Shown: piece by piece, positions 16,445-24,247 of the stretch | How positions within the stretch are numbered: position 1 is the stretch's first letter | Layout of the letters: each line of letters begins with the position of its first letter | From: Agromyces sp. Leaf222 | GTDB taxonomy: Bacteria > Actinomycetota > Actinomycetes > Actinomycetales > Microbacteriaceae | DNA length: 64,000 nucleotides | Direction of reading: 5' to 3' | Assembly: GCF_001421565.1 (NCBI RefSeq) | Contig: NZ_LMKQ01000002.1 | Location: forward strand, 496,001 to 560,000 | Made by a program: the position numbers and the translations under genes | The notes under the pieces: model-generated | What the model was told of the DNA's origin: nothing | Databases searched by the model: none | The model's input: the letters and a program-made list of their open reading frames with translations, nothing else

Positions 16445-17920
16445 ATGAGCTCGGAGGAGACCGCGACGGTCACGGCTATCGTGACCTTCACGCTGCTCGC
16501 GATCGATCTCGTGATCCGCGTGATCGCGATCATCGTGGTTCCCCGCAACCGCCGTCCGACCGCGGGCATGGCGTGGCTGCTCGCCATCTTCTTCATCCCG
16601 TACCTCGGGGTGCTCTTCTTCCTGCTCATCGGCAATCCGAAGCTGCCGAAGCGCCGCCGTGAAAAGCAGGCCGAGGTCGACGAGTTCATCCGCGAGTCGA
16701 CGCACGGCGTCGAGCGGGTCAGCGACTCCAGCGGATGGCCGGCCTGGTTCGAGGGCGTGGTGCACCTGAACCGCAACCTCGGGTCGATGCCGCTCATCGG
16801 CTCGAACAGCGCGAGCCTGATCGGCGGCTACCAGGATTCGCTCGACGCGATGACCGCCGCCGTGGCCGGGGCGAAGCGGTACGTGCACGTCGAGTTCTAC
16901 ATCCTCGCGCTCGACAAGACGACCGAGCCGTTCTTCGCGGCGCTCGGCGACGCGGTCGAGCGGGGCGTGCAGGTGCGCGTGTTGCTCGACCACATCGCCT
17001 CGCTGCGGTCCAAGGGATACCGCCGCACGCTGCGACGCCTCGACGACATCGGCGCGTCGTGGCAGCTCATGCTCCCGGTGCAGCCGTTCAAGGGGCGGTA
17101 CCAGCGGCCGGACCTGCGCAACCACCGCAAGATCCTCGTCGTCGACGGCGAGGTCGCGTTCATGGGCTCGCAGAACCTCATCGACCGCAGCTACAACAAG
17201 CGGGGCAACATCCGTCGCGGGCTCAAGTGGAAGGAGCTCGTGACGCGCCTCGAGGGGCCGATCGTCTCGGGTCTCGACGCGATCTTCCGCACCGACTGGT
17301 ACCTCGAGACGGGCGAGGAGCTCACTCGCGACATCCCAGACGCGTTCGACCAGCCGAGCGAGGCGCAGGACCTCGACTGCCAGGTCGTGCCGAGCGGGCC
17401 CGGGTTCCCGAACCAGAACAATCTGAAGCTGTTCCTCGCGCTGCTCTACGCGGCCAAGCAGAAGCTCATCATCACGAGCCCGTACTTCGTGCCCGACGAG
17501 GCCATGCTCTACGCGATCAGCGGCGCGACGCAGCGGGGCGTGCACGTCGAGTTGTTCGTCTCCGAGATCGGCGACCAGGCGCTCGTCTACCACGCGCAGC
17601 GTTCGTACTACGAGGCGCTGCTGCGCGCCGGCGTGAAGATCTACATGTACAAGGCGCCGTACATCCTGCACGCCAAGCACTTCACGATCGACGAGGATGT
17701 CGCGGTCATCGGCTCGAGCAACATGGACATCCGCTCGTTCGAGCTGAACATGGAGGTCTCGCTGCTGGTGCGGGGCCGCTCGTTCGTGCAGGAGATGCGG
17801 GCCGTCGAAGACGGCTACCGCGCCGACAGCCGCGAGCTCACGCTCGACGAGTGGATGCGCCAGCCGATCCGCTCGACGGTGCTCGACAACCTCGCACGGC
17901 TCACCTCGGCGCTGCAGTAG
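16445..17920 (+). CDS. cls: Cardiolipin synthase
   Basis: Membrane-bound phospholipase-D-type enzyme that forms cardiolipin from phosphatidylglycerol. The 491-residue protein has two N-terminal transmembrane helices (about 8-30 and 40-62, the second including MAWLLAIFFIPYLGVLFFLL) and two HxKxxxxD motifs: NHRKILVVDGEVAFMGSQN near residue 223 and HAKHFTIDEDVAVIGSSNMD near 412. HVEFYILALD precedes the first catalytic half. The ATG at 16445 was chosen because the first transmembrane helix follows directly. It may form an operon with the small membrane protein gene before it. Confidence 0.93.
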   Translation: MSSEETATVTAIVTFTLLAIDLVIRVIAIIVVPRNRRPTAGMAWLLAIFFIPYLGVLFFLLIGNPKLPKRRREKQAEVDEFIRESTHGVERVSDSSGWPAWFEGVVHLNRNLGSMPLIGSNSASLIGGYQDSLDAMTAAVAGAKRYVHVEFYILALDKTTEPFFAALGDAVERGVQVRVLLDHIASLRSKGYRRTLRRLDDIGASWQLMLPVQPFKGRYQRPDLRNHRKILVVDGEVAFMGSQNLIDRSYNKRGNIRRGLKWKELVTRLEGPIVSGLDAIFRTDWYLETGEELTRDIPDAFDQPSEAQDLDCQVVPSGPGFPNQNNLKLFLALLYAAKQKLIITSPYFVPDEAMLYAISGATQRGVHVELFVSEIGDQALVYHAQRSYYEALLRAGVKIYMYKAPYILHAKHFTIDEDVAVIGSSNMDIRSFELNMEVSLLVRGRSFVQEMRAVEDGYRADSRELTLDEWMRQPIRSTVLDNLARLTSALQ

Positions 17921-18014
17921 CGGGCCTCGTCGCGGCGGTCGCGGCCGTCGCTGCGACGCGGTCCGCCGCGCCGTGGTGCAGAGCGGTGCGGATGCCGCGG
18001 GCGGGCGCCCTTCG

Positions 18015-19070
18015 TCAGGCGCGCGGCTTGAGGCGCACCGTCGGCAGTTCGGGCGCCGGGAGCGGGGCGCCGTCGAAGCCGTCGACCGTGCCGAAGCGGC
18101 CGTCGGCGTCGCCGCGCGCGATGACGTCGGCCTGCCAGGTGCGCCGGAACTCCGCGACCTCCTCGTGGGAGCGCCCGATGAAGTTCCACCACATCACGAG
18201 CTCCTCGCCGAACGGCACGCCGCCGATGAGGATCACGCGGGCGGGCCCGTGCTCGCCTGCACGCAGCCGCACGCCCTCGTGACCGAGGCCGAGGTATCCG
18301 AGCTCGTTCGCAGCGAGCTGCGTCGTGTGGCCCGCGACGGCGAGCGGATCGGCGTCGGCCGGGCCGGTGTCGGACTCGCTCTCGAGCGCTGCGACCGTCG
18401 CGGTCACCGGGCCCCGGTCGACGAGCAGTCCGTGCTCGAACGCGGGGTCGAGCTCGATCCACGCCTCGCCGCCGGCCGGCAGCTCGACCTGCGCGCCGAC
18501 GAGCGGCGTGAAGACGGTGACGGACGTCTCGGCGTCGATGCCCGGGAGCGTTCCGGCGAACACGCGCACCACGGCGTCGTCGACCGAGACGGGCACGGTC
18601 TCGGAATGCTCGAAGAACGGCGCGACGGCGCGTGCGGCATCCGGAAGCGCGACCCAGAGCTGCACGCCGTGCAGTCGCGTGGTGTCGGGCGTCGAGACCT
18701 CGGAGTGGGCGATGCCCCGCCCGGCGGTCATGAGGTTCACGGCACCGGGCCGCACGAACTCGGCGCTGCCGGTGCTGTCGTGGTGCTCGATCTCGCCCTC
18801 GAAGAGCCAGCTCACCGTCTGCAGGCCCGTGTGCGGGTGCGGGGGCACGACCATGCCGCCGGATGCCGCGACCTCGTCGGGCCCGTAGTGGTCGGCGAAG
18901 CACCAGGCTCCGATCGTCGTGCGTCCGCGCTGGGGCAGGGTGCGGCGGACGTTCATCGCGCGCGGCCCGCCGAGCGGCACGTCACGGGGCTGGAGCACCG
19001 TGATCTGGGCGGCGCTCGATGCCTCAGGAGGGCACACGAGCTCGACGGGATCGCGTTCGAGATTGCTCAT
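18015..19070 (-). CDS. Pirin family protein
   Basis: A 351-residue bicupin of the pirin family. The N-terminal cupin holds the metal-binding pattern PPHPHTGLQTVSWLFEGEIE followed by HHDSTGS, with RPGAVNLMTAGRGIAHSE after it, all diagnostic for pirin. The C-terminal cupin is less conserved and ends in RSHEEVAEFRRTWQADV. Some pirins act as quercetinases or redox sensors. The role here is unknown. The start at 19070 is 31 bases from the divergent lipoprotein gene, with TAGCAT six bases upstream and no ribosome binding site. Confidence 0.92.
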   Translation of the reverse strand: MSNLERDPVELVCPPEASSAAQITVLQPRDVPLGGPRAMNVRRTLPQRGRTTIGAWCFADHYGPDEVAASGGMVVPPHPHTGLQTVSWLFEGEIEHHDSTGSAEFVRPGAVNLMTAGRGIAHSEVSTPDTTRLHGVQLWVALPDAARAVAPFFEHSETVPVSVDDAVVRVFAGTLPGIDAETSVTVFTPLVGAQVELPAGGEAWIELDPAFEHGLLVDRGPVTATVAALESESDTGPADADPLAVAGHTTQLAANELGYLGLGHEGVRLRAGEHGPARVILIGGVPFGEELVMWWNFIGRSHEEVAEFRRTWQADVIARGDADGRFGTVDGFDGAPLPAPELPTVRLKPRA

Positions 19071-19076
19071 GCCCGC

Positions 19077-19095
19077 ATGCTAGACCCGATACCAT
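19077..19095. promoter_or_regulatory. Back-to-back leaderless -10 boxes of pirin and lipoprotein genes
   Basis: On the minus strand TAGCAT (19077-19082) ends six bases before the pirin ATG. On the plus strand TACCAT (19090-19095) ends six bases before the lipoprotein ATG. Only seven bases separate the two boxes, so each -35 region must fall at or within the other gene's start. No Shine-Dalgarno sequence fits in either 5' region. Confidence 0.55.
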
Positions 19096-19101
19096 TACGG
19101 C

Positions 19102-19572
19102 ATGCACTCCTCGCTCACCCTTCGTCGTGCAGGCCTCGCAACCGTGGCCGTGGCATCCGTGTTCCTGCTCTCCGCGTGCAACCCCAGCCCTCGTGCGATC
19201 GAGAGCTTCGCCGGGATGCCCGTGAGCGATCACGCAGGCGAAGAGGGCACCGGAGACGACGAGGGCGTCGCCGACGAGGAGACCGCGACCGAGGGCCTCT
19301 CGGCCCAGTGGCTCGGGCAGGGCGGCCAGCTCGCCGTCACGATCTCGGGCAGCTCGACCTGCCCGCCTGTCGGCACCAAGGTCAACGTCCTCGACCGCGC
19401 AGGCGAGGGCAACCGCGTCTCGGTCGACGTCGCCGAGATCCCCGCCGACCAGGTCTGCACCATGGACTTCGTGCCGCACACCACCGTCTTCTGGAGCCCG
19501 GTGTTCGTCACCACGACCGAGCCCCTCGTGGTCGAGGTCGGCGACCAGTCCGTGACCGTCCCGATCAAGTAG
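19102..19572 (+). CDS. Secreted lipoprotein, unknown function
   Basis: A 156-residue protein with an N-terminal signal peptide (LRRAGLATVAVASVFLLSAC) and lipid attachment at Cys26. An acidic linker rich in Asp, Glu and Thr (about residues 45-65) leads to a small beta-rich domain with two cysteines (SSTCPPVGTK and DQVCTMDF) that may form a disulfide. I do not recognise the domain. It overlaps the convergent Xre gene by eight bases. Confidence 0.8.
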   Translation: MHSSLTLRRAGLATVAVASVFLLSACNPSPRAIESFAGMPVSDHAGEEGTGDDEGVADEETATEGLSAQWLGQGGQLAVTISGSSTCPPVGTKVNVLDRAGEGNRVSVDVAEIPADQVCTMDFVPHTTVFWSPVFVTTTEPLVVEVGDQSVTVPIK

Positions 19573-19807
19573 TCGCGCGCGGGCGGCGAACGAGCAGTTC
19601 GCCGATCTCGCAGTCGAGGGCTTCGCAGATCGCCTGAAGCGTCGAGAAGCGGATGGCGCGCGCCCGGTCGTTCTTCAGCACGCTGAGGTTGACGACGCTG
19701 ACGCCGACGAGTTCGCTCAAACGGGCGAGCGTCATGCCCCTCGCCTCGAGCAGCACGTCGAGCCGGCAGTGCACGTCGGATGCCTCGTCGGGTTCGGCGG
19801 GCGGCAT
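19565..19807 (-). CDS. Small Xre-family regulator (DUF2975-associated)
   Basis: An 80-residue protein consisting mostly of one helix-turn-helix of the HTH_26/Cro-C1 type: LLEARGMTLARLSELVGVSV, then NLSVLKNDRARAIRFSTLQA and ICEALDCEIGELLV. Small regulators of this type are regularly coupled to DUF2975 membrane proteins, as here, where its ATG overlaps the DUF2975 stop. It probably autoregulates the pair through the repeated palindromes at 20441-20469, which is inference. Confidence 0.85.
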   Translation of the reverse strand: MPPAEPDEASDVHCRLDVLLEARGMTLARLSELVGVSVVNLSVLKNDRARAIRFSTLQAICEALDCEIGELLVRRPRATT

Positions 19808-20427
19808 CAGACGAGCCCCTCGGTGTCGCGGCGCATGCGGTCGCCGATCGAGAACACCACGGTGGCGAGGGCCGCGATGAATGCGATGAGCAGCAGCGGC
19901 ACCAGGTCGACGGCCATGACGACGTTGTCGAACGAGCGTTCGCTGACCTGCGCGAACGCGCCGTTCGCGGCCATGTTCGCGAAGAACGGCACGGCGGCGT
20001 AGCCGAGGAGGCCGGTGAAGCCCGCGACGGTCACGAGTCGCGTGTTGCGCCGGCTGAAGACCCGACCCCGCATGACCGACCAGCTGAGCAGCACGAGGCA
20101 GGTGACGACCACGACGACCGTGGTCGCGGCGACGACCTGCTCGATCACGAGCGAGGCGAGCGAGAGCGTCGGCAGCGACTCGGCCGTGATCGACGCCCGG
20201 TCGAGGACGACCGGGAGCGGGGCGCCGTCGGGTCCGATCGGCGCCTCGGCCACCGTGCCGGCGAATTCGGCGGGCACCTGCACGTCGCGGTTCGGCAGCA
20301 CCTCGACGATGCGCTGCACCGCCGCGATCACCGCCCAGACGGCGATGACGGCGCCGGCACCGAGGAAGGCCCACATGCCCGCCAGGTCGCCGCGGCTCGG
20401 CCGGTACTGCTGGGTCGTGGTGGTCAT
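19807..20427 (-). CDS. DUF2975 family membrane protein
   Basis: A 206-residue membrane protein with four transmembrane segments (about residues 15-38, 90-112, 128-150 and 163-185) and a large loop between the first two. Architecture and linkage to a tiny Xre regulator match DUF2975 proteins (YoaS/YozG-like pairs in Firmicutes). The function is unknown. GGAG six bases before the ATG at 20427 favours that start over an in-frame ATG at 20439. The stop overlaps the regulator start. Confidence 0.82.
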   Translation of the reverse strand: MTTTTQQYRPSRGDLAGMWAFLGAGAVIAVWAVIAAVQRIVEVLPNRDVQVPAEFAGTVAEAPIGPDGAPLPVVLDRASITAESLPTLSLASLVIEQVVAATTVVVVVTCLVLLSWSVMRGRVFSRRNTRLVTVAGFTGLLGYAAVPFFANMAANGAFAQVSERSFDNVVMAVDLVPLLLIAFIAALATVVFSIGDRMRRDTEGLV

Positions 20428-20440
20428 GACACGCTCCATA

Positions 20441-20469
20441 ACGAATATCGATAATAACGAATATCGATA
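20441..20469. promoter_or_regulatory. Tandem ACGAATATCGATA repeats, candidate Xre operator
   Basis: Two identical 13-mers, ACGAATATCGATA, start at 20441 and 20457, 16 bases apart. Each contains the perfect palindrome TATCGATA. They lie 14 bases upstream of the DUF2975 start in a segment far more AT-rich than the genome. This is the expected form of a tandem operator for the adjacent regulator. Confidence 0.6.
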
Positions 20470-20579
20470 CGGTAGGCCGAGTCCGTCGCGGCTGTCAACC
20501 CGCGGACGCGATTCCCGAGCGCCCGCCCCGCGACATCCGCCACTCCGGAACGTGCACGACGTCGGATGTCACGGCGGTG

Positions 20580-20590
20580 CGCCCACGGCG
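20580..20590 (+). promoter_or_regulatory. Candidate ClgR box upstream of clpC
   Basis: CGCCCACGGCG followed by AAC fits the core and right flank of the ClgR consensus described for Corynebacterium (CGCYNANRGCG then WWS). The left flank does not fit. It lies 31 bases upstream of a TACGCT -10 box (20621-20626) and 93 bases before the clpC ATG. ClgR activates clp genes in actinobacteria, so the position is sensible. Confidence 0.45.
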
Positions 20591-20672
20591 AACACCGGCC
20601 CACGCGGCATCCGTGCTGGTTACGCTCGATGTATCGGCGCCCCCTGCCCTGAGGGGTCGAGAGGAGTAGAGC

Positions 20673-23198
20673 ATGTTCGAGAGATTCACCGACCGAGCCC
20701 GTCGTGTCGTCGTCCTGGCCCAAGAAGAGGCCAAGATGCTCAACCACAACTACATCGGCACCGAGCACATCCTGCTCGGGCTCATCCACGAGGGTGAAGG
20801 CGTCGCCGCCAAGGCGCTCGAATCGCTCGGTATCTCGCTCGACGCGGTTCGCGAGCAGGTGCAGGACATCATCGGCCAGGGTCAGCAGCAGCCGACCGGG
20901 CACATCCCGTTCACGCCGCGCGCCAAGAAGGTCCTCGAGCTCTCGCTTCGCGAGGCGCTGCAGCTGGGCCACAACTACATCGGCACCGAGCACATCCTGC
21001 TCGGGCTCATCCGCGAGGGTGAGGGCGTCGCCGCCCAGGTGCTCGTGAAGCTCGGCGCCGACCTCAACCGCGTGCGCCAGCAGGTCATCCAGCTGCTCTC
21101 CGGCTACCAGGGCAAGGAGCAGGTGCAGGTCGGCGCGAACGACCAGCAGCAGCCCCAGGGCGGCTCGCAGATCCTCGACCAGTTCGGCCGCAACCTCACG
21201 CAGGCCGCTCGCGAGTCCAAGCTCGACCCCGTGATCGGGCGCGAGAAGGAGATCGAGCGGGTCATGCAGATCCTCTCGCGTCGCTCGAAGAACAACCCGG
21301 TGCTGATCGGCGAGCCCGGCGTCGGCAAGACCGCCGTCGTCGAGGGCCTCGCACAGGCCATCGTCAAGAACGAGGTCCCCGAGACGCTGAAGGACAAGCA
21401 GCTCTACTCGCTCGACCTCGGCTCGCTCATCGCCGGCTCGCGCTACCGCGGCGACTTCGAGGAGCGACTGAAGAAGGTCACGAAGGAGATCCGCACGCGC
21501 GGCGACATCATCGTCTTCATCGACGAGATCCACACCCTCGTGGGTGCGGGTGCCGCTGAGGGCGCGATCGACGCGGCCTCGATCCTGAAGCCGCTGCTCG
21601 CCCGCGGCGAACTGCAGACCATCGGCGCCACGACGCTCGACGAGTACCGCAAGCACTTCGAGAAGGATGCCGCGCTCGAGCGCCGCTTCCAGCCGATCCA
21701 GGTGCAGGAGCCGTCGCTGCCCCACGCGATCAACATCCTCAAGGGCCTGCGCGACCGCTACGAGGCGCACCACAAGGTGTCCATCACCGACGGTGCCATC
21801 GTCGCCGCGGCGAACCTCGCCGATCGCTACATCAGCGACCGCTTCCTGCCCGACAAGGCCATCGACCTGATCGACGAGGCCGGCGCACGCCTGCGTCTGT
21901 CGATCCTCTCGTCGCCGCCCGAGCTGCGCGAGTTCGACGAGAAGATCGCCGTCGTCCGCGCCGCCAAGGAGACGGCCATCGAGGAGCAGGACTTCGAGAA
22001 GGCCGCATCCCTCCGCGACGAGGAGAAGAACCTCCTCGGCGAGCGTCTGCGCCTCGAGAAGCAGTGGAAGGCCGGCGACGTCAAGACCACCGCGGTGGTC
22101 GACGAGGGCCTGATCGCCGAGGTGCTCGCGCAGGCCACCGGCATCCCGGTGTTCAAGCTCACCGAAGAGGAGTCCTCGCGACTCGTCTTCATGGAGAAGG
22201 CGCTGCACCAGCGCGTCATCGGCCAGGAGGAGGCGATCTCCGCACTGTCGAAGACCATCCGTCGCACCCGCGCCGGCCTCAAGGACCCGCACCGCCCCTC
22301 GGGCTCGTTCATCTTCGCCGGCCCCACGGGCGTCGGCAAGACCGAGCTCGCCAAGGCGCTCGCGGAGTTCCTCTTCGACGACGAGGCCGCGATGATCTCG
22401 CTCGATATGTCCGAATACGGCGAGAAGCACACCGTCTCCCGACTGTTCGGCGCCCCTCCCGGGTTCGTCGGCTTCGAGGAGGGCGGCCAGCTCACCGAGA
22501 AGGTACGCCGCAAGCCGTTCTCCGTGGTGCTCTTCGACGAGATCGAGAAGGCCCACCCCGACATCTTCAACTCGCTCCTGCAGATCCTCGAAGAGGGTCG
22601 CCTGACCGACGGCCAGGGTCGCGTGATCGACTTCAAGAACACCGTCATCATCATGACGACGAACCTCGGCACGAAGGACATCTCGAGCGGGCCGGTCGGC
22701 TTCGCCCTCGAGGGCGACTCGCGCACGGGCTACGACCTCATGAGCGGCAAGGTGAAGGAGGAGCTGAAGAAGCACTTCAAGCCCGAGTTCCTGAACCGCG
22801 TCGACGAGATCATCGTCTTCCCGCAGCTGACGAAGCCCGAGCTGCTGCAGATCGTCGACCTGTTCCTGAAGCGCCTCGGCGACCGCATGCTCGACCGCGA
22901 CATGACGGTCGACCTCACGACGCCCGCGAAGGAGCGCCTCATCGACCTCGGGTTCGACCCGGCACTGGGCGCACGCCCGCTGCGCCGGGCGGTGCAGCGC
23001 GAGATCGAAGACCGCCTCTCGGAGAAGATCCTGCACGGCGAGCTCAACGCCGGCGATCACGTGCACGTCGACTTCGCCGACAACGAGTTCGTGTTCACGA
23101 CGACCCAGCGGGCGCTGCCCGTCGCGATCGGCGTCAACACGGGTGCGGCGATCGGCACCGGGCCGGCGACGCCCGACCTCGCGGTCACGTCGGACTAG
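20673..23198 (+). CDS. clpC: ATP-dependent Clp protease ATPase subunit ClpC
   Basis: Hexameric AAA+ unfoldase that feeds substrates to ClpP. The 841-residue protein has two N-terminal Clp-N repeats (each with [13 protein letters not shown], near residues 26 and 101), a first AAA+ domain (Walker A GEPGVGKT near 214), a UVR-like middle domain ([17 protein letters not shown] near 440) and a second AAA+ domain (Walker [10 protein letters not shown] near 550, Walker [14 protein letters not shown]). The middle domain distinguishes it from ClpB. A GAGGAG ribosome binding site lies nine bases before the ATG. A hairpin follows the gene. Confidence 0.97.
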   Translation: MFERFTDRARRVVVLAQEEAKMLNHNYIGTEHILLGLIHEGEGVAAKALESLGISLDAVREQVQDIIGQGQQQPTGHIPFTPRAKKVLELSLREALQLGHNYIGTEHILLGLIREGEGVAAQVLVKLGADLNRVRQQVIQLLSGYQGKEQVQVGANDQQQPQGGSQILDQFGRNLTQAARESKLDPVIGREKEIERVMQILSRRSKNNPVLIGEPGVGKTAVVEGLAQAIVKNEVPETLKDKQLYSLDLGSLIAGSRYRGDFEERLKKVTKEIRTRGDIIVFIDEIHTLVGAGAAEGAIDAASILKPLLARGELQTIGATTLDEYRKHFEKDAALERRFQPIQVQEPSLPHAINILKGLRDRYEAHHKVSITDGAIVAAANLADRYISDRFLPDKAIDLIDEAGARLRLSILSSPPELREFDEKIAVVRAAKETAIEEQDFEKAASLRDEEKNLLGERLRLEKQWKAGDVKTTAVVDEGLIAEVLAQATGIPVFKLTEEESSRLVFMEKALHQRVIGQEEAISALSKTIRRTRAGLKDPHRPSGSFIFAGPTGVGKTELAKALAEFLFDDEAAMISLDMSEYGEKHTVSRLFGAPPGFVGFEEGGQLTEKVRRKPFSVVLFDEIEKAHPDIFNSLLQILEEGRLTDGQGRVIDFKNTVIIMTTNLGTKDISSGPVGFALEGDSRTGYDLMSGKVKEELKKHFKPEFLNRVDEIIVFPQLTKPELLQIVDLFLKRLGDRMLDRDMTVDLTTPAKERLIDLGFDPALGARPLRRAVQREIEDRLSEKILHGELNAGDHVHVDFADNEFVFTTTQRALPVAIGVNTGAAIGTGPATPDLAVTSD

Positions 23199-23251
23199 GC
23201 TCGGCGGCCGCACGCGGCATCCGTTCGCGAACCGCGCGACGCACGACTCAT

Positions 23252-23277
23252 GGGGTCGGACCTTCGGGTCCGGCCCC
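23252..23277 (+). terminator. clpC downstream hairpin
   Basis: GGGGTCGGACC, a TTCG loop and GGTCCGGCCCC form an 11-bp stem with one G-U wobble and a stable tetraloop, 53 bases after the clpC stop. There is only a weak T-rich tail, typical of high-GC actinobacteria. Confidence 0.75.
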
Positions 23278-23365
23278 TTCGTCGTTCCCAGTGCTCCTTG
23301 ACAACGTTTTCCCGGTGTTCAACGCCCGGTGTCGCCGTACTCAGCATTGCGACGCCTCGCTGTCG

Positions 23366-23371
23366 TATCAT
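23366..23371 (+). promoter_or_regulatory. -10 box TATCAT, leaderless start of the 23378 gene
   Basis: TATCAT ends six bases before the ATG at 23378 with no ribosome binding site between. It follows the clpC terminator, so this small gene has its own promoter. Confidence 0.55.
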
Positions 23372-23377
23372 CCCCTC

Positions 23378-23587
23378 ATGGAGAAGAAGAAGGTGTCCGA
23401 AGAGCACGCCGTCACCGAGGTGATCGATCGCCTCGCTGAGAAGTATCCATCGGTCGAGAGGGCCGAAATCGCCAGTATCGTCGCCGAGGAATACGGCCAG
23501 CTCGATGGTCGACCGGTGCGCGACTTCGTACCCGTGCTGATCGAGAAGAGTGCCAAGAAGCGGGTGAAGCGGCTCGTCGCCGCGTAG
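23378..23587 (+). CDS. Three-helix bundle dimerization domain protein
   Basis: A 69-residue helical protein, charged at both ends. The central part VTEVIDRLAEKYPSVERAEI then IVAEEYGQLDGRPVRDFVPV is the pattern of the small three-helix bundle dimerization proteins frequent in actinobacteria. It ends with the basic segment EKSAKKRVKRLVAA. No function is known. Transcription probably begins at the start codon. Confidence 0.78.
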   Translation: MEKKKVSEEHAVTEVIDRLAEKYPSVERAEIASIVAEEYGQLDGRPVRDFVPVLIEKSAKKRVKRLVAA

Positions 23588-23612
23588 CACGTTCGTCGGA
23601 GGCCGCGGACCG

Positions 23613-24236
23613 ATGCGCCACGTGCGCCTGGTGATCGTCCGGGAGGCGCGTCGGATGCCGTCAGCTGACGCGGTCGCGACGGCGCTGGCGCCCTTGACCG
23701 CGACCGATCGACAACGCTTCGAGATGCTGCCTGCCGCGCGGCGAGCGCGGTTCCTCGCCGGCCGTACCGCGCTTCGCGCGGCCGCGTCGGAGCTGACCGG
23801 CGTGGATGCCGCAGCGATCCGCATCGAGGCGACGTGCCCTGATTGCGGACGTTCGCACGGTCGGCCGACGGTGCAGGGCGAACCTGCCGTCTTCCTGAGC
23901 CTCGGACATGGTTCTGGCATCGCCGTCGCGATCGCCGGTCATGTTCCGGTCGGCATCGACCTGGAGCCTCGCGACACGTCCTCCGCTCGAATCAGGGCGA
24001 TTCGAACCGTCGCCGACAGCGCCGGCCGGGATGCATTGCGGCATTGGGTGCGAACCGAGGCCGTGCTGAAGGCCGACGGGCGTGGACTGCGGGTCGATCC
24101 AGCCCGAGTCGTCGTCCGCGGGCGAACGGCCGAGATCACGGGAAGCCGACCGCTGCAGCGCTACCGGTTGCGACGGATCGACGTTCACGGGCACATCGGG
24201 TCGATCGCGTGCGCGGTCATCGACCGTGGGCCTTGA
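23613..24236 (+). CDS. 4'-phosphopantetheinyl transferase, Sfp type
   Basis: Transfers phosphopantetheine from CoA to carrier-protein serines. The 207-residue protein shows FLAGRTALRAAASELTG near residue 50, CPDCGRSHGRP near 75 (CoA binding), SLGHGSGIAVAIAGHVPVGI then DLEP near 115 (the magnesium-binding Gly-Ile-Asp-x-Glu) and WVRTEAVLKADGRGL near 148 (a variant of the Trp-x-x-Lys-Glu-Ala motif with Arg-Thr-Glu). It is convergent with, and 11 bases from, the peptidase gene of the poly(amino acid) locus, and it is the obvious candidate to activate the PCP domain of the synthetase at 25567-29523. GGAGG lies ten bases before the ATG. Confidence 0.85.
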   Translation: MRHVRLVIVREARRMPSADAVATALAPLTATDRQRFEMLPAARRARFLAGRTALRAAASELTGVDAAAIRIEATCPDCGRSHGRPTVQGEPAVFLSLGHGSGIAVAIAGHVPVGIDLEPRDTSSARIRAIRTVADSAGRDALRHWVRTEAVLKADGRGLRVDPARVVVRGRTAEITGSRPLQRYRLRRIDVHGHIGSIACAVIDRGP

Positions 24237-24247
24237 GCTGCGCTCGT

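Noticed and set aside
17921..18014. A terminator between cls and the pirin gene
   Set aside because: Several GC-rich inverted words occur, but no stem of more than about six clean base pairs could be drawn by eye.
20424..23213. A 929-codon antisense frame opposite clpC
   Set aside because: It mirrors the ClpC coding frame with Leu/Glu/Asp/Val-rich composition and no recognisable domain.
291..23222. GGCATCC as a KOPS- or Chi-type polar signal
   Set aside because: Both orientations appear on the same strand within short distances, so no polarity is evident in this window.
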